Source: Uliginosibacterium gangwonense DSM 18521
GTDB lineage: Bacteria > Pseudomonadota > Gammaproteobacteria > Burkholderiales > Rhodocyclaceae
Direction of reading: 5' to 3'
NCBI RefSeq assembly: GCF_000373965.1
Contig: NZ_KB892839.1
Location: forward strand, 197-64,196
Length of the DNA stretch: 64,000 nt
The notes beneath the pieces were generated by a model. That model saw only the letters and a program-made list of their open reading frames with translations, ran no database searches and had not been told where the DNA came from. Both the position numbers and the translations under genes were made by a program. Below are positions 1 to 12,157 of the stretch, in pieces (position 1 is the stretch's first letter; every line of letters begins with the position of its first letter).

Positions 1-71
1 CTGGACTGAGAGTTGACGAGGTTACGTTGAGCATTCAGAGATGCCACGTTGGTGTTGATGGTCATTGCCAT
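1..71 (-). CDS. fliC: Flagellin, N-terminal fragment (runs off the window start)
   Basis: Only the first 23 codons lie in the window. They read MAMTINTNVASLNAQRNL and onward, which is the conserved flagellin D0 start seen in nearly all bacterial flagellins. The protein is the filament subunit, exported by the flagellar type III apparatus. The ATG at 71 is preceded by AAAGGAG seven bases upstream. A sigma-28-like promoter lies at 194-220. The Maf glycosyltransferase and pseudaminic acid genes start just upstream on the opposite strand, so this flagellin is the likely glycosylation target. The rest of the gene lies outside the window. Confidence 0.93.
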   Translation of the reverse strand, partial: MAMTINTNVASLNAQRNLVNSQS

Positions 72-193
72 TTTAAAACTCCTTTGCGTTTCCCACTTGG
101 TGATCTTGCGAAGGTCGCCCCGTAGCGGGTGTTTCCTTCTTCGGGGCATCGCCTGTGACCTCGCAGCTCGTCAAGTTGCATGCCTTGGAACAA

Positions 194-220
194 ATAACGG
201 CGGTTTTCCCCCTTTTTTCA
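194..220 (-). promoter_or_regulatory. Sigma-28 (FliA) type promoter for flagellin
   Basis: On the minus strand the site reads TGAAAAAA, an 11-base spacer, then GCCGTTAT. The enterobacterial FliA consensus is TAAAGTTT-N11-GCCGATAA. The spacer length is exact and six of eight -10 bases agree. The -35 box is a weaker match but keeps T-AA. It points at the flagellin start 120 bases downstream, where a class III flagellar promoter is expected. The same -10 octamer recurs at 27255 and 38512. Confidence 0.7.
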
Positions 221-339
221 GGGTTACCTGAGCCTTCAGGAAAGGATATTTTTTTGCTATGTACGGAGCCAGTCTGAAAAGGCGCATCCAGCCTGGGTTT
301 ACGGGCCGGCTGCCTTGTTGCATGATGGCTCTTGTAGAC

Positions 340-367
340 TAAAGAATTAATGGTTGGGTGCCGTAAT
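340..367 (+). promoter_or_regulatory. Sigma-28-like promoter for maf-pse operon
   Basis: The plus strand reads TAAAGAAT, a 12-base spacer, then GCCGTAAT. This resembles the FliA consensus with a spacer one base longer than usual. It lies about 95 bases upstream of the preferred maf start. The extra spacer base keeps confidence moderate. The rest of the 72-464 interval shows no other gene. Confidence 0.45.
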
Positions 368-464
368 TGAGGTTATGGCGGTAATGTGCCCTCAGGGCAA
401 TAGTCCCCCATCTCCCAGCCAGATGTGTACAGTAATGCCATTTCCAGGCGGGAGACTCTCGGTG

Positions 465-3607
<3,143 letters not shown>

Positions 3608-3615
3608 AGGCCGCC

Positions 3616-4770
3616 ATGAGTTTTATTCCCTATGGACACCAGTCCATTGACGACACCGACATTGCGGCGGTTGTTGAGGTTCTGCGCTCAGACTGGCTGA
3701 CCCAGGGGCCGAGTGTGTCGCGCTTTGAGCAGGCTGTTTGCCAATTTACGGGCGCCGCCCACGCGGTTGCGATGAGCAGTGCAACCGCAGCATTGCATCT
3801 GGCATGCTTGGCACTTGGCTTGGGGCAAGGGGGGCGATTGTGGACTGTACCCAACACATTTATCGCTTCTGCCAATTGTGGCCGCTACTGTGGAGCGAGC
3901 GTAGATTTTGTCGATATCGATGCGCGTAGCTATTGTATTGATGTCGAGGCGTTGGCGGGCAAACTTGAACAGGCTGCCCGCCTTGGTACTCTACCGGATG
4001 TATTGGTCGCGGTGGATTTTGCAGGCCAGCCTTGTGACTATGCAAAAATCATTGAGCTGAAACGGCGCTATGGCTTCAAAGTGATTGAGGACGCGTCACA
4101 CGCCATTGGCTCGGAGTATGAGGGGGTAAAAGTTGGCAGTCTGGCGGGGATTGATTGCACCATATTCAGTTTTCATCCCGTCAAACTGATTACCACTGCC
4201 GAGGGCGGCATGGCACTCACGCAGGACGCTGAACTTGCTCACCGCCTTGCTATGCTACGCTCCCACGGCATTGAGCGAGATCCGACGCGCCTGAACGATA
4301 CGAGCCAAGGCGCTTGGTACTATGAACAACAGGCGCTGGGCTTCAATTATCGCCTGACGGATGTACAAGCCGCCTTGGGCTCGGCCCAGATGCAGCGTTT
4401 GCCGGCATTTCTTGCCAAGCGTCATGCCTTGGTTGCGCGCTATGACGAGCTATTGGCGGAGTTGCCGTTGGTACTGCCCTGGCAAGCGCCACATACGCTA
4501 TCAGCCCGGCATCTTTACCCGATATTGCTGGCTGATGCAGCAATGCGTCGCCATGTATTCGACCAGATGCGTGCACACAATATTGGAGTGCAGGTTCACT
4601 ATATCCCGGTGCACCTGCAACCAGACTACAAACGCCTAGGATTTGGCGAAGGGGATTTTCCTGTTGCGGAAAACTATTATCAGCGGACTTTGTCTTTGCC
4701 ACTCTACGCTGATTTGAGCATCGCGCAGCAGGACGAAGTCATCGCACGCTTGAAGGAGTTTCTCGCATGA
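3616..4770 (+). CDS. pseC: UDP-4-amino-4,6-dideoxy-N-acetyl-L-altrosamine transaminase, PseC
   Basis: DegT/DnrJ/EryC1-type PLP aminotransferase of 384 residues. It aminates C4 of the PseB product using glutamate. The PLP lysine is Lys190 in SFHPVKLITTAEGG, so this is a true transaminase, unlike the His-containing relative at 18205. The N-terminus IPYGHQSIDDTDIAAVVEVL and the segment DWLTQGPSVSRFE are typical of PseC. GAGGCCGCC precedes the ATG at 3616. The stop overlaps the pseF start by four bases. Confidence 0.92.
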   Translation: MSFIPYGHQSIDDTDIAAVVEVLRSDWLTQGPSVSRFEQAVCQFTGAAHAVAMSSATAALHLACLALGLGQGGRLWTVPNTFIASANCGRYCGASVDFVDIDARSYCIDVEALAGKLEQAARLGTLPDVLVAVDFAGQPCDYAKIIELKRRYGFKVIEDASHAIGSEYEGVKVGSLAGIDCTIFSFHPVKLITTAEGGMALTQDAELAHRLAMLRSHGIERDPTRLNDTSQGAWYYEQQALGFNYRLTDVQAALGSAQMQRLPAFLAKRHALVARYDELLAELPLVLPWQAPHTLSARHLYPILLADAAMRRHVFDQMRAHNIGVQVHYIPVHLQPDYKRLGFGEGDFPVAENYYQRTLSLPLYADLSIAQQDEVIARLKEFLA

Positions 4771-5462
4771 GGCTCTGCATTATTCCTGCCCGGGGAGGCA
4801 GTAAGCGCATTCCACGCAAGAACATCCGGCCTTTTTGCGGCAAGCCCATGATTGCATGGTCAATCCAGGCTGCGCTGGCCAGTGGCTTGTTCGACCATGT
4901 GATTGTCTCGACCGAGGATGAGGAAATCGCGGCAGTTGCGCGTGAACACGGCGCTACCACGCCCTTTATGCGTCCTCCTGAGTTAGCCGATGATCATGCT
5001 GGCACGGGTGTGGTCGTCACCCACGGCATCCGCTGGTTTATGGAGCAAGGCCAACCGGTGGAACTCGTATGCTGTCTGTATGCCACAGCTCCCTTTGTGC
5101 AGGCGCAGGACTTGATTCAGGCGAATGCAGAGCGGGAAGCAAGCGATGCGGCTTTTGTATTTACCGCCACGAGTTTTGGTTTTCCCATTCTGCGTGCCGT
5201 GACATACAATTCGCAAGGAAAGCTTGGGCCTATGTTTCCCGAGCATATCGCCAAGCGCTCCCAGGACTTGCCAGAAGCATTTCATGATGCTGGGCAGTTC
5301 TACCTGGGGGATGCCAGATATTGGCTTGAAAATGTGCCGATGTTTGGTCCCCGGTCGCGCATCTATCTTCTGCCGCGTTACCGCGTGCAGGATATCGATA
5401 CGCCGGAGGATTGGACGCGTGCCGAATGGCTTTTCAGAGCCATGCAGGAAAGCCGCACATGA
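4767..5462 (+). CDS. pseF: Pseudaminic acid cytidylyltransferase, PseF
   Basis: A 231-residue CMP-sugar synthetase that activates pseudaminic acid with CTP to CMP-pseudaminic acid, the donor used by Maf. The nucleotide-binding signature ARGGSKRIPRKNI lies at about residues 8-20, followed by GKPMIAWSI. The C-terminal RVQDIDTPEDW block is typical of this family. PseF is the last enzyme of the pathway although its gene is third. It overlaps pseC and pseG by four bases at each end, which indicates translational coupling. Confidence 0.92.
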   Translation: MRLCIIPARGGSKRIPRKNIRPFCGKPMIAWSIQAALASGLFDHVIVSTEDEEIAAVAREHGATTPFMRPPELADDHAGTGVVVTHGIRWFMEQGQPVELVCCLYATAPFVQAQDLIQANAEREASDAAFVFTATSFGFPILRAVTYNSQGKLGPMFPEHIAKRSQDLPEAFHDAGQFYLGDARYWLENVPMFGPRSRIYLLPRYRVQDIDTPEDWTRAEWLFRAMQESRT

Positions 5463-6511
5463 GAGTCGCCTTTCGCGTTGATGCCTCGCGGGAAATCGGC
5501 TCTGGCCATGTAATGCGCTGCATTGCATTGGCACACGCTTTGGCAGAGCAGGGGGCGGAGATTGTGTTTCTCTGCCAGCAATTGCCAGGGAGCATGGAAC
5601 GCCAGATTCAGGAAGCAGGATTCGTATGCTGGCTGCTTACTTCTGTCCAGGATATTGAGGATGATGCGGACCAGACCAATCGTCTGCTGGATCAGTCACC
5701 GGGCTGGGATTGGCTGATTGTCGACCATTATGCCTTGAGCGTGCGTTGGAGTCGGATTTTGCGGGCCAGAATCGAAAAGCTGATGGCGATAGATGATCTG
5801 GCCAATCGCTTGCTTGGCTGCGATGTGTTGCTTGACCAGAATCTGAATGCTAATCCTGCAAAGCGTTATAAAGGCCTGGTGCCACCAGACGCCGTATGCC
5901 TGTTTGGCCCCGAGTTTGCACTGCTCAGACCCGAGTTTGCGAAGAGCCGGAATGCGTTGAGGCCACGCTCGGGAGAAGTTGCCCGGATATTTGTGTGCTT
6001 TGGCGGAGCAGATGCCCCAAATGCCACGGGGCGCGTGCTTGAAACCCTGCTGCCGGTTTTTCCCCATGTGTATTTCGATGTGGCATTGGGGGCTGCGAAT
6101 CCGCATTGTGAGTCTTTGCAGGCGCTATGCGCACAATATTCAAATGTGACTTTGTCATATGCAAAGATGGATGTTGCTACACGTATGTTGCAGGCCGATC
6201 TCTTTATTGGCTCCGGGGGTTCGATGACCTGGGAGCGCGCCGCACTTGCTTTACCCGGTATCACCTTGTCAATTGCAGATAATCAGCAAGCGCTGTCGCG
6301 TCTGCTCGCCAGGATGGGGGAGGGTAGAGACTTGGGGATGCTTGAGGATTTCAGCGCCGCCGCGCTTGTCGATACTTTGCGCGCCCTGATTGCTTCTCCG
6401 GCTACGGTCCGTGCGATGGGGCAAGCTCTTGCCAAACGTTGTGATGGACATGGTGCAGAGCGTGTCGCACAGATTCTGTTCGATCAGACCTTGATGTCTC
6501 TGTCGTCTTAG
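5459..6511 (+). CDS. pseG: UDP-2,4-diacetamido-2,4,6-trideoxy-L-altropyranose hydrolase, PseG
   Basis: GT-B-fold hydrolase of 350 residues that removes UDP from the diacetamido trideoxy sugar, giving the free sugar used by PseI. GSGHVMRC places the expected catalytic histidine at residue 17, matching Campylobacter PseG. The C-terminal half carries GSGGSMTWERAALALP, the UDP-binding loop of the family. The start at 5459 is chosen because it forms ATGA with the pseF stop and opens with MRVAFRVDAS; the frame is open further upstream inside pseF. This ends the plus-strand pse operon, and the 61 bases to 6573 separate it from a convergent gene. Confidence 0.92.
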   Translation: MRVAFRVDASREIGSGHVMRCIALAHALAEQGAEIVFLCQQLPGSMERQIQEAGFVCWLLTSVQDIEDDADQTNRLLDQSPGWDWLIVDHYALSVRWSRILRARIEKLMAIDDLANRLLGCDVLLDQNLNANPAKRYKGLVPPDAVCLFGPEFALLRPEFAKSRNALRPRSGEVARIFVCFGGADAPNATGRVLETLLPVFPHVYFDVALGAANPHCESLQALCAQYSNVTLSYAKMDVATRMLQADLFIGSGGSMTWERAALALPGITLSIADNQQALSRLLARMGEGRDLGMLEDFSAAALVDTLRALIASPATVRAMGQALAKRCDGHGAERVAQILFDQTLMSLSS

Positions 6512-6572
6512 TTGAGGCAGTGGATCAGACGCAAGGCGAGCAACGTGGGAAGCAACACATATGAATGAGTTG

Positions 6573-7085
6573 TCACAGGATTGATCGTTCAAGTTGAACG
6601 ACTTCGAGCGCTTCCCCTCCTCGCTGGCGAGGGTAGCGCCCGCTTTCCTTGAAGCGGTAACGCAGATGCATGGAAAGCACCGCCGTATTGAAGGCAAAAA
6701 CCTCACAACATAAGGTGTTGCAGCCTAACTTATTTTTTGCGTAGTCAAGGGAGGCTTGCTCCATTCCATTCCAGGCTCGCAGGCGATCCATCCCGTCGGC
6801 AAAAGCGTCCGGGTTAAGGTAAAAGCCCCATAACCAGCAAGCTTCCCGATCCGCCATGCGGGAGAATGTCACAATACCGCATGCCAGCTCACCGTACTCG
6901 ATGATGAGCAGACGGTAATCTGGATTGTTCCGGGTATGCGGCCACCATGCAGCGTGTTCTTCCGGGCTGATGAGATGATCGGTGAACATCACCTTACGGA
7001 CTTCCGGGTGATTACGCCATGCCAGAACGGTGGCAGATTCTTCCTCGCGGGCAAGGCGCAAGCGTGTGAGTGTGGGGGTATTCAT
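6573..7085 (-). CDS. pseH: GNAT acetyltransferase, PseH-type
   Basis: A 170-residue GNAT protein with the N-terminal RLRLAREEESATVLAWRNHP block and the ISPEEHAAWW segment typical of PseH, which acetylates N4 of UDP-4-amino-4,6-dideoxy-beta-L-AltNAc. It supplies the one pathway step missing from the plus-strand pse operon. It is the last gene of the long minus-strand operon, and its start overlaps the LuxC-like gene by four bases. Function is inferred from family features and from the otherwise complete pse set; an acetyltransferase for another amino sugar in this cluster is possible. Confidence 0.75.
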   Translation of the reverse strand: MNTPTLTRLRLAREEESATVLAWRNHPEVRKVMFTDHLISPEEHAAWWPHTRNNPDYRLLIIEYGELACGIVTFSRMADREACWLWGFYLNPDAFADGMDRLRAWNGMEQASLDYAKNKLGCNTLCCEVFAFNTAVLSMHLRYRFKESGRYPRQRGGEALEVVQLERSIL

Positions 7086-8314
7086 TCGATCATAACCAGG
7101 CGGGAGAAGGCCAGAAGCAGATCGTGCCCGTCCCAGCGATCAGCAAACCTCAGCGCTTGGCCCAGCGGAACGATGCGGTCGACTGCGCGGTCCGGCAGCA
7201 TGAGTGCCCATCTGGTGAGAGCCTCGCGCTCAAAGCCCCAATAGGCCACGGTCTGATCGCAGGCTTCAAACAGGCTTATGCTGTTATCAAGTGACTCTCG
7301 TTGGATCTCGTAGATCAACCCATAGCCGCAATGTCCGTCGCGCATTGTAGCGTTGAATCGCTGTGCCGACAGGCGTAGCGGCCAGTCTGTGAGTGATCCT
7401 TCAAGTATCACGCCACCTTCCGTGGCAGCAAGGTGAGCGGCGACAAGTCTTGCTGCCAACTGGGTTGGTTCATCCTGCATGTTGCGCCGGGCGATCTCTT
7501 GCTTGACGGTAGGCCAGAAACGGGATTGCGCGGCTTGAACCTGTTCCGGTGTGCCTATCCAGAGCAAGGCGCGAGGTGAGGAGCAGGCTTGCTGGGCGAA
7601 CCAGAATGTATCGTTGTAAAACGCACCGGCCATTTGTGTGAGTGTTTCGGCGCTGGTTTGATTGACATTTTCCGCATGGATCAATGCCCATGATGCCCGA
7701 TTCGGGAAAACTAGTTCGGTGGCCAAGGGTGGTAATGGCAGGCTGCGCATATACTTGACGGTGGCATCTCCCCCCCAGACCACCCGTAGGTTGCAGCGTG
7801 CCGATAGTGCTGTGCTGATCTCATTGTCACGCTCATATGCCAACACTACATTGGCATTTGCAATGGCCGCATGTTCGGGGCGGGCCAGCAACTCGGTGAG
7901 TATTCCCAATAGCGCATCACGCTGTGGGTTTTCCCGCCGCGACAATCGCACGATATTGCGATTCCCGCATAGCAAAGACAGGAACCAGGAATAGACGAAA
8001 ACCGAATCGACGTTTGCAGGGGCAACATGAAAAGCCACTCCACGCGGGCGTAGCAGGCCCAGTTCTCCTAGGTGTTGAAAGCGTGCAAGAAGCGCCTGGA
8101 GTGCGGCGGGGCGAAACCAGTAAGCCAGCGCCATCAATTCCGGTGCCGCACGCATGGCTGGGTCACGCAATATGTGATCGGCAAACGCAGCCAAAAAGGC
8201 TTGGATTGACGCAGAAAAGGCTTGCAAAGGAGCATGCTGCAAGGCGTCTAACCGCTGCGTGATGGCCGCTTGTTCTGTGTTGCGCAAAGGGATAAGGAGT
8301 TCTATCGCGTGCAT
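7082..8314 (-). CDS. LuxC-like acyl-CoA/acyl-protein reductase
   Basis: About 410 residues of the acyl-CoA reductase family (LuxC), which reduces an activated acyl group to an aldehyde with NADPH. The signature is the cysteine in FAQQACSSPR near residue 244, in the position of the LuxC acyl-accepting cysteine. GVAFHVAPANVDSVFVYSW and GNRNIVRLS fit the aldehyde-dehydrogenase-like fold. The ATG at 8314 is used; a TTG at 8320 that overlaps the upstream stop is also possible. The partner LuxE-like gene is directly upstream. No luxAB is present, so light production is not implied; the product more likely feeds a sugar or lipid modification. Confidence 0.8.
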   Translation of the reverse strand: MHAIELLIPLRNTEQAAITQRLDALQHAPLQAFSASIQAFLAAFADHILRDPAMRAAPELMALAYWFRPAALQALLARFQHLGELGLLRPRGVAFHVAPANVDSVFVYSWFLSLLCGNRNIVRLSRRENPQRDALLGILTELLARPEHAAIANANVVLAYERDNEISTALSARCNLRVVWGGDATVKYMRSLPLPPLATELVFPNRASWALIHAENVNQTSAETLTQMAGAFYNDTFWFAQQACSSPRALLWIGTPEQVQAAQSRFWPTVKQEIARRNMQDEPTQLAARLVAAHLAATEGGVILEGSLTDWPLRLSAQRFNATMRDGHCGYGLIYEIQRESLDNSISLFEACDQTVAYWGFEREALTRWALMLPDRAVDRIVPLGQALRFADRWDGHDLLLAFSRLVMIE

Positions 8315-8316
8315 GT

Positions 8317-9402
8317 TCAAACCGCCCGTGTATCACTGCAGCCACGCAATTCCGCACGCGGCAGGCGTCCATCCACCCGCAAGGTGCGACCGAGTCGTCC
8401 GCATGGGCAATCATCTTCGCCAAGGATGGCTCCTATATCCTCGGTGAGCAGGCTGTGGCCAGGGTAGCTGCCGGGTAGCTCACTGAGAACCTGGATGATA
8501 CCGACTTGCCCTTGAGGAAGAGGGTGCAGGGTAAGCGGATCACGGACAATGGCTTCGGCATAAGCAGGCACGTGCAGGCGCCCATGCTCGCATTCCATGA
8601 AAATCGAGCCGACCTGTTCTGCCATGCCATAGTAGTCATGGACGAAATCAATGCCGAGTGCGGTGCGAATGGTTTGTTTGAAGTGCTCTTTGCTGATTTT
8701 ACGTTCCGCCAGCCGTTTCCATCCTCCACCATGAATCAAGCGGCTGCCCTTGGGAAATTGCAGGCTGCGGCCTTTTGCGGCAGCGACTTCCAGCAGGTAT
8801 TGCCAGACGACAAAGGTAAAGCCGAAAAGCAGTACCGGGCGAGCTGAATGCTGGGTAAGGAATGCTTCAATCTTCTCCCAATCAATCGACATATCTGGCC
8901 GTAACGCGTAGGTGTGTGCCCGCCCAAAGGTTGAGAAGCCAAGTACCGCAGCGCCTCTTGCGCCAAGTGCCATCTTGTTGTTGAGCAGATCGCTTTGGTC
9001 GATGATCAGCATCGGCATGCGCTCGCGGCCGATGAAATCCGTGACGATGTTTGCCAACGCACGGCTCTGGCGGGTTGCTGTGCCACGATCCAGAAAAATG
9101 CGTGAAGGTGTGCTGCCAGTGGTGCCGGAAGATCGCAACTCACGCACGATCTCTGCATCGGGTACGCTAGCCAGCTTGGCGCGTTTGAACAGCCCGACGG
9201 GAAGCCATGGCAGCGCATCCAGTGTGCGGGCTTCCTGCCAAGTTGGGTGTAATGTGTAAAGCATATTTGCATAAGGTGCACAGGCCTTCGCTTGCTCCTG
9301 GTTAAGCAACCGGAGTGCTGAAAACAGGCGTTGCGCTTTGGCTGCCTGGGGTTCGGCAAAGGGGGCTGTGAGGGTGGCGTCGTGGGCGTCCATATCTGCC
9401 AT
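8317..9402 (-). CDS. LuxE-like acyl-protein synthetase
   Basis: A 361-residue member of the LuxE acyl-protein synthetase family, an adenylating enzyme that activates a fatty acid and passes it to LuxC. The AMP-binding loop is LRSSGTTGSTPSR near residue 90. HDYYGMAEQVGSIFMECEHG near residue 260 matches the family's adenylate-binding block, and DCPCGRLGRTLRVDGR closes the protein. It sits six bases after the AMP-ligase gene and overlaps or abuts the LuxC-like gene. The pair resembles the fatty-acid reductase half of lux systems, here placed among sugar genes. The acyl substrate is unknown. Confidence 0.8.
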   Translation of the reverse strand: MADMDAHDATLTAPFAEPQAAKAQRLFSALRLLNQEQAKACAPYANMLYTLHPTWQEARTLDALPWLPVGLFKRAKLASVPDAEIVRELRSSGTTGSTPSRIFLDRGTATRQSRALANIVTDFIGRERMPMLIIDQSDLLNNKMALGARGAAVLGFSTFGRAHTYALRPDMSIDWEKIEAFLTQHSARPVLLFGFTFVVWQYLLEVAAAKGRSLQFPKGSRLIHGGGWKRLAERKISKEHFKQTIRTALGIDFVHDYYGMAEQVGSIFMECEHGRLHVPAYAEAIVRDPLTLHPLPQGQVGIIQVLSELPGSYPGHSLLTEDIGAILGEDDCPCGRLGRTLRVDGRLPRAELRGCSDTRAV

Positions 9403-9408
9403 TGTCGC

Positions 9409-10821
9409 TTAAACCTTGGTAAACAGCACACGCAGAGCCGCATAATCCTTTTTGCCGGTGCTTGTCTGTGGCAATACAGGCACAGTGCGAATCTGCAAGC
9501 CGCTGGGGTGGACGCTCAGGTGGGTGCGCAGCAATTCCATGGCAAGGTTCTGGGTCTGTATTTCGTCATTGCCAGCCGTCAGCACGACTTGCAGGCGATC
9601 ATCTCCATCCAGGGTCGCGGCCGGGCTGTGCAGAGTAGATTCAAGTAGGGCCTCGATCTCGTCAAGATTCACGCGGTTGCCGAATACCTTGGCGATACGC
9701 TTGCTACGCCCGGTGAGCCAGTAAATACCATCGGCATCAACTCTGGCTAGATCGCCTGTGCGCAGCACACCGCCCAGATCATCCCCGCGCATAAGATCGG
9801 CGCGGTTTTCCGCGTACCCTAACATCACATTTGGGCCACGGTAGATCATCTCCCCCTCTGCACTCAATGAGAGTTCTCCGCCGGGAATGGCGATGCCGAT
9901 TGCGCCGATTTTGTCTTGCAGGCGTTCCCAAGGTACGTAAGCGATTCTCGGGCTGGCTTCGGTCTGGCCGTACATCACAAAGAAACGCCAACCGCGCTCG
10001 GTACTTATTTGCGAAAAGTGTGCAATCAACTCTGGCGCCAACCGCCCTCCGGCTTGGGTCAGCGTGCGCAAACTTGGCAGGTCCATGCGTTCCAGGCGCA
10101 AGCGTTGCAGCATCTGCCACATCATCGGCACACCTGCCAGCGAAGTTACTTCCGCGCGCTTGAATAGCTCCCAAAACTGGCGGGCGGTGACGGCCTCATC
10201 GGTCAGAGCAATGGCCGCGCCACATGCCAGATGGCTGTTGAGAATCGACAAACCGTAGGAGTAGTGGATTGGCAAACTGGCAATGGCCCGCTCTGTCGCA
10301 TTGAGCCCAAGGTACTGTACGATGGACTGCGCATTGGCAGCGATGTTGGTATAAGAGAGCCTGACCATCTTCGGGTTGCCGGTGGTTCCTGAAGTGGAAA
10401 GCAACACGGCAGTATCCGGGAAGATTGCCAGACGCTTCTCAGAAACAGAGTTTTGTCGGATCAGGATGCTTTTGCCATGCCAGGGCAGGCGGGTGTAGCC
10501 TTGGATTTCTGCTTGGGGGTCTGTATGCAGCAGCCAATCAGGCGTATAACGCTCAATCAGCGTCGCCAGTGCTTGGGTAGAAAGGCGATCTGGGAGCAGG
10601 GCTACGCAGTCGTGGTTACGCAGTGCGCCCAGATAGGCTGTAACCGATGCTACATCGTTGCGGCAGAGTACAAAACCCAGACGTTTGTAGGATGCAATGG
10701 GCAAGGAGGCAATAAACTCGTCGGCACGGGTAGCGAGTGCGTGATAGTTCAGATTGTCTGCGGGCTCTGCACAGATCAGAGCCAGGGCGTTTCCAGGCGA
10801 ATCTAATTGCCAGAATTTCAT
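9409..10821 (-). CDS. AMP-dependent acyl ligase (ANL superfamily)
   Basis: A 470-residue adenylate-forming ligase. The phosphate loop LLSTSGTTGNPKMVRLS lies near residues 138-154, YGQTEASPRIAYVPWE is the A5-type motif, and RTGDLARVDADGIYWLTGR is the hinge motif. The C-terminal catalytic lysine is kept at about residue 457 in QTSTGKKDY. It probably activates a carboxylic acid and loads it onto the acyl carrier protein encoded at 26929 or onto CoA. It starts within the stop of the upstream SDR gene (ATGA overlap). The specific acid cannot be predicted here. Confidence 0.8.
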   Translation of the reverse strand: MKFWQLDSPGNALALICAEPADNLNYHALATRADEFIASLPIASYKRLGFVLCRNDVASVTAYLGALRNHDCVALLPDRLSTQALATLIERYTPDWLLHTDPQAEIQGYTRLPWHGKSILIRQNSVSEKRLAIFPDTAVLLSTSGTTGNPKMVRLSYTNIAANAQSIVQYLGLNATERAIASLPIHYSYGLSILNSHLACGAAIALTDEAVTARQFWELFKRAEVTSLAGVPMMWQMLQRLRLERMDLPSLRTLTQAGGRLAPELIAHFSQISTERGWRFFVMYGQTEASPRIAYVPWERLQDKIGAIGIAIPGGELSLSAEGEMIYRGPNVMLGYAENRADLMRGDDLGGVLRTGDLARVDADGIYWLTGRSKRIAKVFGNRVNLDEIEALLESTLHSPAATLDGDDRLQVVLTAGNDEIQTQNLAMELLRTHLSVHPSGLQIRTVPVLPQTSTGKKDYAALRVLFTKV

Positions 10822-11588
10822 AGTACCATTCCGCCATCTATGCCAATGACTTGACCCGTGATGTAGCGCGAGGCATCGCTTGCGAGAAAGGCGATTACCT
10901 CTGCTACTTCTTCGGGGGTGCCCGCACGCCCCATGCCAATGTTGGCGATGATGCGTTCGCGCTGTTCCGGTTTGTAGGCAGCGGTCAATGCAGTATCAAT
11001 GAAGCCTGGCGCCACCGCGTTGACCCGAATGCCTTTTGGAGCGAGTTCCTTGGCTGCGGATTTTGTCGCGCCGATCACAGCGGATTTGCTTGCGGCATAA
11101 AGCACCTGATTGGCGCTGCCTGTGATCCCCACAATTGAAGCTATGTTGATGATGCAACCAGCGCCTTGTCGTGTCATCAAACGTGCAGCGTACTGCATGT
11201 GGTTAAGTGTCGCTGTCAAGTTGATCTGCAAGCTCTGCTGGATAGTGGCACTACCTATCATGCCCAGTGGTGCGTCAATCATGATGCCTGCGGCATTGAT
11301 GAGCACATCCAGGCGTTTGTATTGTCGGGCAAAATCCTGCAAGGCTGCGCTGCTTGCCTTGTCGTCTTGCAGATCGTAAATGAGTGTGCCCAGCGCTGGT
11401 ATGTTGTGTGCGGCAAGCGTGGCTTGCAAGTGCGCCAGTGCGTCGCCATTCCGGCCTGCTAGCACCAACTGTGCGCCCCGCGTTGCCAAAATATGGGCGA
11501 TGGCTGCACCCAGACCGCCGGTTGCGCCTGTCAGCAAGACGATGCGGCCATCAAGATTAAGCGAAAGGGGGAGTAGACCTTGGGTCAT
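10818..11588 (-). CDS. FabG-like short-chain dehydrogenase/reductase
   Basis: A 256-residue classical SDR. The NAD(P)-binding motif [12 protein letters not shown] is near residue 19, NAAG near 98, the active-site serine is in [10 protein letters not shown], and the Tyr-Lys pair is in VLYAASK. The C-terminal [16 protein letters not shown] is typical of 3-oxoacyl-ACP reductases. With the neighbouring ligase, LuxE- and LuxC-like proteins and ACP, it may reduce a beta-keto intermediate on a carrier. A sugar ketone is an alternative substrate. It overlaps both neighbours by four bases. Confidence 0.82.
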   Translation of the reverse strand: MTQGLLPLSLNLDGRIVLLTGATGGLGAAIAHILATRGAQLVLAGRNGDALAHLQATLAAHNIPALGTLIYDLQDDKASSAALQDFARQYKRLDVLINAAGIMIDAPLGMIGSATIQQSLQINLTATLNHMQYAARLMTRQGAGCIINIASIVGITGSANQVLYAASKSAVIGATKSAAKELAPKGIRVNAVAPGFIDTALTAAYKPEQRERIIANIGMGRAGTPEEVAEVIAFLASDASRYITGQVIGIDGGMVL

Positions 11589-12157
11589 TTCGTCAATGCC
11601 AAATTGGCCTGGAGATAGTCCAGCGCATCGTGCAGATGTGTAATTATCGCAGTTGCGTTGGCGGGGAGGCTAGAACAATCGCCAGACGGTGCATAGATGA
11701 GGCGCGTGCCGACCCCGGCGCGAAGAGCCGCTTCCGTGTCACTTTCGTTGTCACCAATGAGGATAGAGCAAGCCAGATCAATATTGAATTGATGCTGTGC
11801 TTTCAAAATCATACCAGGGTTGGGCTTGCGGTCGGGCGAGTCGACGCGATAGTCGCCCAGGCCATGTTCCGGGTGACTGGGGCAATAGTAAACTTCTGCC
11901 AGCGGGGTGCCGTGTGAGGTGAATTGATCCTTCATCCATGCCGTCAGTGCAAGGAATTGCTCTTCGCTGTAGTAACCCCGTCCGATACCTGCCTGATTGG
12001 TGACAACAATGAGCAGATAATCATGCTTGGTCGCTTGTTGGCAAAGCGCGAAGATCCCCTCCATGAACTCGAATTGATCTGGCCGATGGACATAGGCAAA
12101 GTCATGATTGATGACGCCATCACGATCCAGAAAAAGGGCTTTCTGCTTGGGCTTCAT
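11585..12157 (-). CDS. gmhB: Heptose-bisphosphate phosphatase, GmhB-like HAD protein
   Basis: A 190-residue HAD phosphatase with [10 protein letters not shown] at the start, [13 protein letters not shown], and [15 protein letters not shown]. Together with HddA and HddC next to it, it fits removal of the 7-phosphate from heptose-1,7-bisphosphate. The zinc site of E. coli GmhB (C-x-H, then C-x-C) is incomplete here: CPSHPEHG keeps a Cys and a His, but the later cysteine pair before RKPNPG is absent ([11 protein letters not shown]). A histidinol-phosphatase-like role is less likely given the context. It overlaps hddC and the SDR gene by four bases each. Confidence 0.8.
   Translation of the reverse strand: MKPKQKALFLDRDGVINHDFAYVHRPDQFEFMEGIFALCQQATKHDYLLIVVTNQAGIGRGYYSEEQFLALTAWMKDQFTSHGTPLAEVYYCPSHPEHGLGDYRVDSPDRKPNPGMILKAQHQFNIDLACSILIGDNESDTEAALRAGVGTRLIYAPSGDCSSLPANATAIITHLHDALDYLQANLALTK

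Noticed and set aside
354-464. Extension of Maf to a TTG at 354
   Set aside because: It would start inside the candidate promoter and adds a low-complexity, non-family segment; ATG 465 has a ribosome site.
7082-9402. Bioluminescence operon
   Set aside because: LuxC and LuxE homologues are present, but there is no luxA, luxB or luxD, and the neighbours are sugar and ACP genes.
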